Notes: generated from the letters alone by a model not told the origin. 64,000 nucleotides of DNA from Yersinia pekkanenii (GCF_001152565.1 NZ_CQAZ01000001.1:72851-136850), one strand, 5' to 3'. Counted from the first letter of the stretch, positions 19,927 to 28,622 are shown. Numbers and translations: made by a program.

Positions 19927-21801
19927 ATGGATATAAAAGGTTATATTTTAATTATATTATTAATGTTTGTTTTCACATCTCCATCTGTAATGGCAGATAA
20001 CCAAAGTGAAGATAATGTCTGTTTTTATTCAAATGATAATTATTCTGAAAAAGACGGGGGTAAGAAGTTTTGCGTTCCTTACTATACTGAGGATGAGTGG
20101 TTATTTAATCAGTGGAATAATACTATTTCTTCAATTAAAATCCCTTCATATTTTCGAGTTGATATTTTTAGTGATTATTAATTTTCTGGTAGAACAGTCT
20201 CACTTTATAGCGATACCGACTCAGCTACTTTAGAAAAATATGGGTTGATATCAGATATAAGCTCTTACCGTGTATTACCAAAAAATCTCTATCCAGACAG
20301 TAAAAGGGTTGTATTTAATTTTCACTCGGATATTTTTTCTGAAAAATACTTTAGCTATGATTATTATCACAATAGTGGACACAGTATTTTTTTGACAAAA
20401 AAAAGCCAACCTGTCGCCGTTGATGGACACAGCTCTTATCTCTTTTACAGCCACGCAGGGCAGATAATGACGGCCTTTTTCGGACTCGGTTTTGAGCGTA
20501 ATCTATACTGCCTGATGCCCGCAGACCGGCGGAGTGGTAGCTTAAATGCTGATGTGGCATTCACTTATTGTGATTTTAATAATTCAGGTCAAACTTGGTT
20601 TCCGGTTACGGTGGAAGAAAAAATAGTATTAATTAATCGAGGAACTGGCACCGCGTTATCCTTGGATCAAACCGGCTTTTACGTGAGTTTACATACCAGC
20701 CCTCATACCCACCTACAGACTAATAGTCGGTATAGCCGGGAGCAGGAAAATAATGTTCCGATAGTCGAGGTTAATGATAATACCTTATGGTTTGATGCGT
20801 CATACATAGAAAAGTTGAAAAAACAGGCAGTAAGACCATTCCTGCAATATAAAGAAACACTTGAATCAATAAACGAGAATGATCAACGAGATGTGATTGT
20901 TCATCATTTAGATGAAGTTGATGATGCTAATATTTATTTGGCGGATAAAAAAACTGGGCGGCATATTTATTATAATGCTGAGACTAAGTCGTTAATGGCA
21001 TATAACAAGCTAAGTGACGGGAAAGAGTTGATTGAATCCTCCTGCCTTTCATTACTAAACGACGGCACAGACCAACCTTCACCGGTCAGTTATATGCATC
21101 ATCGCAGTAACTACAGTGATAACAGTTTAGAATACCGTTGTGATAATGGTGTGATTTATAACATTTATACCAAAAAATGGTATTTTATGGCAGATTGGGA
21201 ATACCACTATCTGGTTAATGGACATGAAAATAAAGTTCTGCATTTCTATATTAATGATAAGCCGCCGTATAAAAATTTCCGTGGTGTATTGACCGGGCCT
21301 GAACTCGGCGAACGCATTGGGTTAGCCGTGAGCTTCAATGCAAGAAAACCCCATGATGCAGTATTTATTAGTAATCCGGCATTAGGATATCTATTGGATG
21401 TTGAAAAAGGGGTTTGTGAGCTGAGTGGGTTTACCGATGATAATGGCACCCATTGTGAAGTACTGAATGCCAATTGGGCCTCAACCGATAATGAGATACA
21501 GAATACCAATCTCACGCGTTACTATATCCCTTGGTTACTGGCTCAAATCTTTCATAAGTTACATACCGATGAGTGGACTGATGCAGTGAATGCTTACCTG
21601 CAAAAAGTCGAGACACTGGAAAGCATCTTTGAGCAAAATAAAAATCAGCCAGCCGACAACGCCACATTGCAGCAAACCCACGATTTATTAGTGGAATTTT
21701 TACACACTTACCACTCAATCAGTTACGAGCAACTATGGCATCAAGTTGCCTATATCCTTAACCGAATAGACGTTATCCTCAGCAGAAATACAGATAATTA
21801 G
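19927..21801 (+). pseudogene. Exported crystallin-type protein gene interrupted by one in-frame stop
   Basis: Reading from the ATG at 19927 gives a signal peptide (residues 4-23, ending SVMADN) and a beta/gamma-crystallin motif with the calcium-type sequence WNNTISSIKIP. A TAA at 20179-20181 then falls in the middle of the next Greek-key block (SDY-stop-FSGRTVSLYSD). The same frame stays open without another stop to 21801, giving about 624 codons in all. FSGRTVSLY is what the family expects after the stop (compare NFSGGNLTF in the 1739-4144 protein), so this is one gene with a nonsense codon. A single C-to-T change from CAA would explain it. The large C-terminal part matches no family I know. 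The gene is AT-rich like the other crystallin gene. Confidence 0.8.
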
Positions 21802-21811
21802 GAGGATAATC

Positions 21812-21842
21812 ACACCATGTGATTCAGATCACATGGTGTTTT
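21812..21842 (+). terminator. Hairpin after the broken crystallin gene, also a perfect CRP palindrome
   Basis: ACACCATGTGA (21812-21822), loop TTCAGA, then TCACATGGTGT and TTT: an 11-bp perfect stem that can act as a terminator. The same bases contain TGTGA-TTCAGA-TCACA (21818-21833), which matches the CRP consensus at all ten positions. Confidence 0.8.
21818..21833. promoter_or_regulatory. Perfect CRP consensus site upstream of the sugar dehydrogenase operon
   Basis: TGTGA-N6-TCACA with dyad extension (CCATGTGA..TCACATGG). A TATAAT (21862-21867) lies downstream, so a start site would be near 21874, about 48 bp from the centre of the CRP site. That spacing is not one of the classic ones. The operon's first ATG is at 22101, implying a leader of about 225 nt. 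Confidence 0.7.
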
Positions 21843-22100
21843 ACCCCCTAATTAAGAGGGGTATAATCTTGACGGATCTTTACAACTAAACTAAATGTTT
21901 ATTATCTGCATCTTATAATTTACATCGTCAGCAAGGCGGGAAATCCAGTCATTATTAGTCAAGATTGCCACTGCCGCAGCGTCAATCGTACGGCGGTTTA
22001 GCTCACAGTAGCCCGCATCTGTTAACGCCATGCCTATAACAGCATGTCTATAAATACAACGGATTAATACTGTGTGCGTACTCTTTTGTGGAGAAAAAAC

Positions 22101-22610
22101 ATGTCGGTAACTCACGCTCCGATCCCTCAAGTGCGCGGTATTTCACGCCGTCGTTTACTGGGATATGTCGGTGTTGGGCTGGTCAGCAGCCTGATGAATC
22201 CTCTCTCTTTGGATGCTTTCGCGGCATCAACCCAAACCTCGCCACAGGATCTGGAAAGATTCATGTTGGTATCCCGTGGATTAACCGGCAAGCGCCAACT
22301 TAATGCGCAGATTGGTCAGCGAACTTATCAGGTTTTACTTGGCAAAATAGGGGGGTTTGACCAGAAACTGGCCTTACTGCAGCCCTTACCCGCCGGTGAA
22401 CCTCATCAATGGTCGCCACTCCAGCAGCAGATCGCCCGACAAATTTTACAAAGTTGGTATATCGGGGTGATCGGCGAGGGAGCGGATGCGGCAGTAATCA
22501 GCTATGAAAATGCGTTGATGTTCGATGCGGTATCCGATGTGTTGGTTATTCGCTCTTATTGCCCGAATAAACCCGGATACTGGGCTGCAAAGCCTGATGT
22601 CGCCTTATAA
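22101..22610 (+). CDS. Small subunit of a membrane-bound FAD-dependent sugar/polyol dehydrogenase (Tat-exported)
   Basis: This 169-residue protein begins with a twin-arginine signal (SRRRLLGYVGVGLVSS). The rest fits the small-subunit family of FAD sorbitol/fructose/gluconate dehydrogenases, including the C-terminal SYCPNKPGYWAAKP block. In these complexes the small subunit carries the flavoprotein across the membrane in folded form and stabilises it. The ATG at 22101 follows GTGGAGAA. The flavoprotein gene begins 17 bp after the stop. The substrate cannot be read from the sequence. Confidence 0.85.
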   Translation: MSVTHAPIPQVRGISRRRLLGYVGVGLVSSLMNPLSLDAFAASTQTSPQDLERFMLVSRGLTGKRQLNAQIGQRTYQVLLGKIGGFDQKLALLQPLPAGEPHQWSPLQQQIARQILQSWYIGVIGEGADAAVISYENALMFDAVSDVLVIRSYCPNKPGYWAAKPDVAL

Positions 22611-22627
22611 TTTTGGAGAATACGGTT

Positions 22628-24262
22628 ATGGCTGACACACTCAAGGCGGATATCGTTGTCATTGGTTCGGGCGTTGCCGGGGGATTAGTGGCTTATCAAC
22701 TGGCAATGGCAGGTAAGTCGGTGCTGATTTTAGAGGCCGGTCCGCGTTTATCGCGTTGGGAAATTGTGGAAAATTTCCGCAATCAACCGGATAAATCAGA
22801 CAATATGGCAGCTTATCCTGCTACATCTTATGCACCTCATCCGGAAGCTAACCCTAATAATAACTATCTGATTCAAAAGGGTGAACATCCGTATGATGTG
22901 CAATATATCCGTGCCGTCGGCGGCACCACCTGGCACTGGGCCGCTTCTGCCTGGCGTTTTCTGCCCAATGATTTCAAGCTGAAAACACTGTATGGCGTCG
23001 GAAGAAACTGGCCGATTGATTATGCTACGCTGGAAAAATGGTATTTCCGCGCCGAGCAGGAACTGGGCGTATGGGGGCCGAGTGATGAAGATTTAGGTTC
23101 GCCCCGCAGTGAGCCATATCCGATGGTACCCTTGCCACTATCGTGGAATGAACAGCGCATCAAAACAGTATTGAATAGCCACAGTTTTACTGGCAGCGGT
23201 TTTAATGATGCTCATTTTAATGTGGTGACCGAGCCGGTGGCGCGTAACAGCCGCCCTTATGATGGTCGCCCCACCTGTTGTGGCAACAATAACTGTATGC
23301 CAATTTGTCCGATTGGTGCCATGTACAATGGCATCACCCATGTTGAAAAAGCCGAACACGCCGGTGCTATCGTGCGCCCACAGGCCGTGGTGTATAAACT
23401 GGAAGTTAATGACCAGCAGCAGATCACTGCCGCGTTGTTTAAAGATGCGCAGGGCAATGAGCATCGGGCTGAAGGTAAGTTTTTTGTGTTGGCCGCTAAC
23501 GGGATCGAAACGCCGAAACTGATGCTGATGTCTACCAGTGATAAAAACCCACGCGGTGTAGGTAATAGCTCCGATATGGTGGGGCGCAATCTAATGGACC
23601 ATCCGGGTACTGGTGTCACTTTTATGGCCAGTGAACCACTGTGGCCGGGGCGCGGGCCGCAGGAAATGACCTCGATGATCGGGTTCCGTGACGGTGCTTT
23701 TCGTGCGGATTTTGCGGCGAAAAAAATCCACTTATCCAACTTATCACGTACTGATCAGGTCACTATCGAGTTACTCAAACAGGGTGACTTGCCGCTTGGA
23801 CCGCAGCTTGACGCTAAAATCCGCGATAGAGCGGCGCGTTTTGTGGCATTCGATAGCTTTCACGAGATTTTGCCACACGTAGAAAACCGTATTATTCCCA
23901 GTGCGACTGAGAAAGATGCCATCGGCATTCCAAAGCCAGAGTTTTACTATGCGATGGATGATTATGTTCGCAAAAGTGCGATACACACTCAGCAGGTCTA
24001 CGCTGAGGCGGCAAAGCTTATGGGTGGCACCGACGTTAAGTTTACTAATAACTTTGCGAATAATAATCATATTACTGGTACCACCATCATGGGCAATGAT
24101 CCGAAGGATTCCGTGGTGGACAGTGATTGTCGCGCCCACGACCATAAAAACCTGTTTATTGCCAGTAGCAGTGTGATGCCAACTGTCGGCTCAGTGAACT
24201 GTACTCTGACGATTGCTGCGCTCTCCCTGCGGATCGCTGAAACCTTAAAGGCCGAGGTGTAA
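22628..24262 (+). CDS. GMC-family flavoprotein, large subunit of the sugar/polyol dehydrogenase
   Basis: The 544-residue protein opens with an FAD-binding Rossmann motif, VVIGSGVAGGLVAYQLAMAG. It shows GMC-family blocks (GGTTWHWAASAWRF; a C-terminal NNHITGTTIMG and GSVNCTLTIAALSLRIAE). Around residues 216-226 is the cysteine cluster CCGNNNCMPIC, the motif associated with a 3Fe-4S cluster in bacterial FAD glucose and fructose dehydrogenases. It should oxidise a sugar, sugar acid or polyol in the periplasm and pass electrons to the cytochrome subunit encoded next. The ATG at 22628 follows TTGGAGAATACGG. No signal peptide is seen, which fits piggy-back export with the small subunit. Confidence 0.88.
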   Translation: MADTLKADIVVIGSGVAGGLVAYQLAMAGKSVLILEAGPRLSRWEIVENFRNQPDKSDNMAAYPATSYAPHPEANPNNNYLIQKGEHPYDVQYIRAVGGTTWHWAASAWRFLPNDFKLKTLYGVGRNWPIDYATLEKWYFRAEQELGVWGPSDEDLGSPRSEPYPMVPLPLSWNEQRIKTVLNSHSFTGSGFNDAHFNVVTEPVARNSRPYDGRPTCCGNNNCMPICPIGAMYNGITHVEKAEHAGAIVRPQAVVYKLEVNDQQQITAALFKDAQGNEHRAEGKFFVLAANGIETPKLMLMSTSDKNPRGVGNSSDMVGRNLMDHPGTGVTFMASEPLWPGRGPQEMTSMIGFRDGAFRADFAAKKIHLSNLSRTDQVTIELLKQGDLPLGPQLDAKIRDRAARFVAFDSFHEILPHVENRIIPSATEKDAIGIPKPEFYYAMDDYVRKSAIHTQQVYAEAAKLMGGTDVKFTNNFANNNHITGTTIMGNDPKDSVVDSDCRAHDHKNLFIASSSVMPTVGSVNCTLTIAALSLRIAETLKAEV

Positions 24263-24263
24263 A

Positions 24264-25547
24264 ATGAAAAAGCAAACCCTGGGCTATTCAGTGAGATCCT
24301 TGTTTATTGAATTAGGATTAGTGGTAAGTGGATTGATTGTCAGCGGATATGCCAGTGCCGACGACAACCTGGTTGCACGTGGTGAGTACCTGACCAAGGC
24401 TGCCGACTGTGTCGCTTGCCATACCACCAAAGACGGTAAACCTTTTGCCGGTGGATTGGCTTTTAAGACGCCAATGGGCACCTTATATTCACCCAATATC
24501 ACCCCCGACAAAGAGACAGGGATTGGCAGTTGGACCGATGAAGAGTTTTTGCGTGCGTTACATGAAGGGAAAGGCAAAAATGGTGAAAATCTTTATCCGG
24601 CATTCCCTTACACCTCATATACCTTGCTGACCGATGATGACGTCAAAGCGATTAAAGCCTATCTGTTCAGTCTACCGGCGGTGCATCAACCTAATCGTGA
24701 AAATGATATGCCATTCCCCTTCAATCAGCGTTGGGGATTGTGGTTCTGGAATTTGGTGAACTTTGAAGGGCAGCGCTTCCAGCCCGATAGCAGCAAAGAT
24801 GCGCAGTGGAATCAGGGGGCATATTTTGTTGAGGCATTGGGGCACTGTGGCGAATGCCATACGCCACGTAATATCACCATGGGGATGAAAGAGAGCAAAG
24901 CATACGCTGGTGCCGAGGTCGACGGCTGGATGGCCTTCAATATTACCTCAGACCCGCATGCCGGGATTGGTGGCTGGAGTCAGGAGCAGATGGTGCAATA
25001 TCTGCGTACCGGTCATGTTGATGGTAAAGCACAGGCTGCTGGCCCGATGGCGGAAGTGATTGAAAATAGTACCCGTTATCTGACGGACAGTGATCTGAAT
25101 GCCATGGCGGTTTACCTGCGAACCTTGAAGCCATTGAATCCAGATAATGAAACCAAAAGTCGTTCGGATTGGGGGCAATCGGCCAGCAGCGTGAATACGT
25201 TGCGCGGGGTGCCGTTCAAGGCGGATAACCATACCGATGGTGCGCGCTTATATCTGGGGAACTGTGCCAGTTGCCATAGTTTTACTGGCGATGGTGTGAA
25301 AGACGGCTATTATCCGTCACTGATGAAAAACTCAGCGGTGGGCGCTGCTACCCCGAATAATCTGATCAACGTGATATTGCAGGGTGTTTCGCGCAAAACC
25401 AATGACGGTGAGGTATTTATGCCCGGTTTTGCCAACACATTAACCGATGAACAGGTCGTCAGTCTGAGTAATTACTTACTCCAGCAATTCGGACAGCCGA
25501 CACTGAATATCAAAGTGGACGATGTAAAAAAATTACGCGGGGAATAA
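24264..25547 (+). CDS. Triheme cytochrome c subunit of the sugar/polyol dehydrogenase
   Basis: The 427-residue protein has an N-terminal signal anchor (hydrophobic residues 13-30, cleavage near YASA). Three c-type heme sites are visible: CVACH (about residue 49), CGECH (about 195) and CASCH (about 333). This is the usual electron-transfer subunit of the membrane sugar dehydrogenases; it receives electrons from the flavoprotein and passes them to ubiquinone. The ATG is one base after the large-subunit stop, so the genes are coupled. Related complexes act on gluconate, 2-ketogluconate, fructose and sorbitol. Confidence 0.9.
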   Translation: MKKQTLGYSVRSLFIELGLVVSGLIVSGYASADDNLVARGEYLTKAADCVACHTTKDGKPFAGGLAFKTPMGTLYSPNITPDKETGIGSWTDEEFLRALHEGKGKNGENLYPAFPYTSYTLLTDDDVKAIKAYLFSLPAVHQPNRENDMPFPFNQRWGLWFWNLVNFEGQRFQPDSSKDAQWNQGAYFVEALGHCGECHTPRNITMGMKESKAYAGAEVDGWMAFNITSDPHAGIGGWSQEQMVQYLRTGHVDGKAQAAGPMAEVIENSTRYLTDSDLNAMAVYLRTLKPLNPDNETKSRSDWGQSASSVNTLRGVPFKADNHTDGARLYLGNCASCHSFTGDGVKDGYYPSLMKNSAVGAATPNNLINVILQGVSRKTNDGEVFMPGFANTLTDEQVVSLSNYLLQQFGQPTLNIKVDDVKKLRGE

Positions 25548-25558
25548 GGCATAAATAT

Positions 25559-25588
25559 AAGGGAGCAGGCCAAGCTCCCTTGGTCTTA
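25559..25588. terminator. Bidirectional terminator between the dehydrogenase operon and the GNAT gene
   Basis: AAGGGAGC-AGGCCAA-GCTCCCTT lies at the convergent junction. T residues on one side and A residues on the other allow it to serve both genes. Confidence 0.75.
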
Positions 25589-26026
25589 TTTAACCTTTTC
25601 ATTATGCCAATGCATTAATATATAGTCGCCGTCATCGCTCTTACCGCTTGCAATTGCCACCCAGCCTTGTTTTTGATAAAACGCCAGTGCATGATGATTT
25701 TTTGTCAGGCATTTTAACGAACCATGGCGAGTCAATAGGTGTTGTGCTGCCTGTAATAATGCCTTGCCAGCACCACATTGTTGCACCCTAGGGTCAACAA
25801 ACAGGTTATGCAGAAAGCTCTCCTCGATAAAAATCGAGGCAAAACCCAGGCGCTGATCACCGTTAATGGCCACCAGGACGGTTTCTCCCCGCGTCGAGCG
25901 GTCAAAATCCTCCAGACGAAAAAGCTCCCCATCCAGCCAGCTAAACGCCGCCCGGCGTGATGCCAGATACAAGGTACGCAGAAACGGACGGTCACTTTCC
26001 TGATACTGACGGATCTCAATACTCAT
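25586..26026 (-). CDS. GNAT-family N-acetyltransferase
   Basis: This 146-residue protein has the GNAT fold signatures: LFVDPRVQQCGAGKALLQAA (motif A, acetyl-CoA loop QxCGxG) and a final motif B, HHALAFYQKQGWVAI. The substrate is unknown. The start chosen is MSIEIRQY (26026). An upstream in-frame ATG adds eight residues not typical for the family. It converges on the dehydrogenase operon and shares its terminator. Confidence 0.85.
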   Translation of the reverse strand: MSIEIRQYQESDRPFLRTLYLASRRAAFSWLDGELFRLEDFDRSTRGETVLVAINGDQRLGFASIFIEESFLHNLFVDPRVQQCGAGKALLQAAQHLLTRHGSLKCLTKNHHALAFYQKQGWVAIASGKSDDGDYILMHWHNEKVK

Positions 26027-26356
26027 CCTACGGTTATACCCCCAAGACACAGTGCGGTTGCTGAATTGATCATGGGTTCAGCTAGTACAGGATTGATCTT
26101 TTACTACCGTGATAATAACAAGTTACTTAAATGGTTACAGTACACCGACATTTATTCAACCCTTAAAATGCCAGATGTCCCTTATCGAGTGTTTTTCTCG
26201 GTATATGCTGAGTGATATTACGCTCGTGGCAAGTTGTGTGAGTTAGCTAACGAGGTAAAGTTACCCCTATTAATGACATATTCTGTGCCGGGAATGGTAG
26301 TAAGGAGAGGCGACGAAAGACAAACTGTATCCCGTCGCCTGGTATCGCAGGGGAGC
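26027..26356. other. 330-bp gap without a supported gene
   Basis: No convincing reading frame is seen. The only structure is an inverted repeat, AGGCGACG (26308-26315) with CGTCGCCT (26333-26340), just downstream of the DUF5071 gene. It has no T-run and may be a transcript end or processing hairpin. Confidence 0.5.
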
Positions 26357-26812
26357 TTATGGGCTCTGTGTTTGGAGTTTATTCAAAACATCACTTACCA
26401 CTAAATTGACGCTGAGATCGTCCTCATCAGTACTGCCTGCCGTTTTCAGTTGCAAATGTTGAAGCTCCGACGCGATCGCTTTTGCCAGTTGGAGATCTGT
26501 CGTATTGACTAATTTACTGACGACCCAATATTTCCAAATAGTGTCTTGGGTTTTTAATACATTGAGTACGGGTTGTTTCAACGGAGCACCGATTTTGGCT
26601 AAAAATGGTGCCAGCTCTTGCGCTACCGGCCAGTTTAAATCCTGCATCCAATAGATTAATACCGGTAGTATGGGGGCGACGCCAGGATAGCCATAATTCA
26701 CCGCTTTTTTGGCAGTCTCAATATCCATTTTATCTTTTGGGATCAGCGCATACAGTTCGGCAGATATCGCAGTGAAATCAAATGATCCGCACATTTTTTT
26801 TATCAGATCCAT
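26357..26812 (-). CDS. DUF5071-type helical-repeat protein, last gene of an accessory cassette
   Basis: This 151-residue protein carries the pattern LIPKDKMDIETAKKAVNYGY followed by LPVLIYWMQDLNWPVAQELA, which I recognise as DUF5071. It has no signal peptide and looks like a small alpha-helical, HEAT-like cytosolic protein. A strong GGAGG lies seven bases before the ATG. It begins 14 bp after the 114-residue gene and is probably cotranscribed with it and the 308-residue gene. By position it could be an immunity or chaperone protein for the upstream products, but nothing in the sequence proves this. Confidence 0.7.
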   Translation of the reverse strand: MDLIKKMCGSFDFTAISAELYALIPKDKMDIETAKKAVNYGYPGVAPILPVLIYWMQDLNWPVAQELAPFLAKIGAPLKQPVLNVLKTQDTIWKYWVVSKLVNTTDLQLAKAIASELQHLQLKTAGSTDEDDLSVNLVVSDVLNKLQTQSP

Positions 26813-26826
26813 AAATGGCCTCCACT

Positions 26827-27171
26827 CTAGTTGACTTGGCCTGTTCTGGCATTATTAACATCAGTGGTATAGATCCCTATCAGGGGATTATCCCACATAT
26901 TATCGACTAATATTGCCGCTCTGGTATTTGCCCAATCCAGCAAATTGTTCCCCACATTCGGATTTGGCAAAACCGAATAATGCTGAGGGTTACCCGCCGT
27001 CGGCGTATTGAGGATCTGGGTGTCATCGGTTAAATCAGAACTAATTATTTGTGCTCTTACTGCCGGAGCCGCATTCGCTAAGGATAATCCGGCACCGGGC
27101 CCTACCGTGTCCGCAATACGCGGGGTGAAATTAGCCGGTGTTCTATTTCCGAGTCGATAGTAATTAGGCAT
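26827..27171 (-). CDS. Uncharacterised 114-residue protein, middle gene of an accessory cassette
   Basis: No family is recognised. The protein has no signal peptide, no membrane segment and no cysteine, and is rich in Asn, Thr, Ala and Pro (NRTPANFTPRIADTVGPGAG; LNTPTAGNPQHYSVLPNPNV). It looks like a mostly beta or extended protein, perhaps a small structural or delivery domain. AGGAA precedes the ATG at a good distance. It lies 72 bp after the 308-residue gene and 14 bp before the DUF5071 gene, all on the minus strand. Confidence 0.65.
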   Translation of the reverse strand: MPNYYRLGNRTPANFTPRIADTVGPGAGLSLANAAPAVRAQIISSDLTDDTQILNTPTAGNPQHYSVLPNPNVGNNLLDWANTRAAILVDNMWDNPLIGIYTTDVNNARTGQVN

Positions 27172-27243
27172 GATGATGTTCCTATAGTATAGGATTACTG
27201 TGAAATATAATTAAATCAGGCAATATTTTTCTTTTGCATTAAG

Positions 27244-28170
27244 TCAAATTTTTAATAATTTAGCCTCTCTGCGTTCTATTGCTTCCAGCAAGTATTTATT
27301 ACTTTCATAAACCAGTCTATATAGACTGTCATGAGCAATGAATGCTTTGACTAATTGTGTTCCCCGTTTTTTACTCGGATCGAGTTCCCTTATTTTCCTT
27401 AAAACATCCTCCATGACTTTTTCAAATTTACCCGACATTACTGACCATTGTTCATAACTAATTTCATCATTATAAAACTGCTGGTCATTTTTGTCAGAGG
27501 CAAATTTAGTGACATTCAACGTGTTTTGATATTGATCGATAAGGGCAATTTTTGCCTGTAATTCAAATTCATCGACAGAAAACTTGATAATATATGCAAA
27601 TTGGTAGGTCGCAATTTTCTCATTATTAAAGAAAGATGAACGCTGGAAGGTTTGGGTGCCGACGGAGCCAAATATCCTTAGCCCACCCCCGATGGGGTCT
27701 GACTTCATACCGTGTTTAACGGTGATGGATGTTGCATTACCAAAGGAACCAACGATACCTGCAAGCAGGTTGAAACAATTCGTTGCGATCAATAGACGTT
27801 TATCTTGGTTCATATCGTACTTTTTATTAATATCCTTGGCTTTATCTCCGGCATCCGTTCCTGCGGGTAAGTTTTCTATTTTTCCATCAATGGTACCAAT
27901 AACCGCTGATGAGATTTTGTTAATGATGGATGCGACTGAGGCGAGTGACCATTCTTGTATTGACTGGTAATCAAATTGTTTACCCGTAATATAAATATCA
28001 CTTACCCAAGGCTTTTCATGTCCTTTGGTATAAAATGCCTCTGCCTCTTTTTCTAAAAGATCATAAGTATCCCCGAGTTTACTGGTTAATTCATCAGCGA
28101 TGCCATTTAAATACTCGCGGCTTTTTTTATCTTTTTTTTCCATTTCTTCAATACTTGGACTTTTACCCAT
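27244..28170 (-). CDS. Uncharacterised helical 308-residue protein, first gene of an accessory cassette
   Basis: No family is recognised. The protein is predicted by eye to be largely alpha-helical: charged N-terminal helices, a central Gly/Ala/Ile-rich apolar stretch at about residues 128-150 (RLLIATNCFNLLAGIVGSFG), a Gly-rich turn (PIGGGLRIFGSVG) and a charged C-terminal helical region ending in a basic coil. A long helical body with one apolar hairpin resembles the general plan of alpha-helical pore-forming toxins, but this is only analogy. A good AGAGGG site lies before the ATG. The gene is AT-rich compared with the core genes, which suggests transfer. An AT-rich region of about 160 bp upstream probably holds the cassette promoter. 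Confidence 0.65.
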   Translation of the reverse strand: MGKSPSIEEMEKKDKKSREYLNGIADELTSKLGDTYDLLEKEAEAFYTKGHEKPWVSDIYITGKQFDYQSIQEWSLASVASIINKISSAVIGTIDGKIENLPAGTDAGDKAKDINKKYDMNQDKRLLIATNCFNLLAGIVGSFGNATSITVKHGMKSDPIGGGLRIFGSVGTQTFQRSSFFNNEKIATYQFAYIIKFSVDEFELQAKIALIDQYQNTLNVTKFASDKNDQQFYNDEISYEQWSVMSGKFEKVMEDVLRKIRELDPSKKRGTQLVKAFIAHDSLYRLVYESNKYLLEAIERREAKLLKI

Positions 28171-28544
28171 GATTTACCCTCTCTTGTTAGCTTTAGAGAA
28201 CAATTACTTTCAATTAAAATATATGATGGTGGTTTCAAGGAGGATATTTCCCTATCAACCTAAAAGTCATCACTAAAAAATAATAGTTTATAAAAATCTA
28301 TTATCAAGTGAGATAATTAATATTTATCTTTGAGTGGCGGTAATATGTTGATTTCGATCAATCTTTATTTTTTCAGATAAAAGTGGATTCGAGGCCGTAT
28401 GTTGGGTATTGACGGGTGAGTTGTAAACATCCAGCGGCAATGAATCTCCTGCTTTTGGTGATCACCTCTGGTGGATTTCTATCGGCAACCAGATACAATC
28501 CTGTCAGACCGTTATTAAATACGTGCTCTTTTTTCATTGTGTTA

Positions 28545-28573
28545 TCTGATCTGGATTATGCTCGCGGAGAGAC
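28545..28573 (+). promoter_or_regulatory. Sequence like the 3' half of a TPP (THI-box) aptamer, upstream of thiD
   Basis: CTGATCTGGAT.ATGC..GCG.AG.GA at 28546-28572 matches the conserved 3' part of the TPP riboswitch (E. coli thiM: CTGATCTGGATAATGCCAGC, then GTAGGGA) at most positions. It lies about 135 bp before thiD, where thiamin control would be expected. The 5' half (the GGGGTGC and CTGAGA segments) is not seen in the preceding 150 bp, so this may be a relic or a diverged aptamer. Confidence 0.4.
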
Positions 28574-28622
28574 GTTTCGGCACCGCAGGGTACTGCCTTC
28601 TTAACCGCCGGTTAGGAGGAAT

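Noticed and set aside
20179-20181. Possible recoding (readthrough or selenocysteine-like) at the stop inside the second crystallin gene
   Set aside because: The codon is TAA followed by T, the most efficient stop context, and no downstream stimulatory structure was seen. A point mutation is simpler.
28416-28604. 62-codon frame upstream of thiD
   Set aside because: No ribosome binding site, an atypical sequence, and overlap with the TPP-like region make a real gene unlikely.
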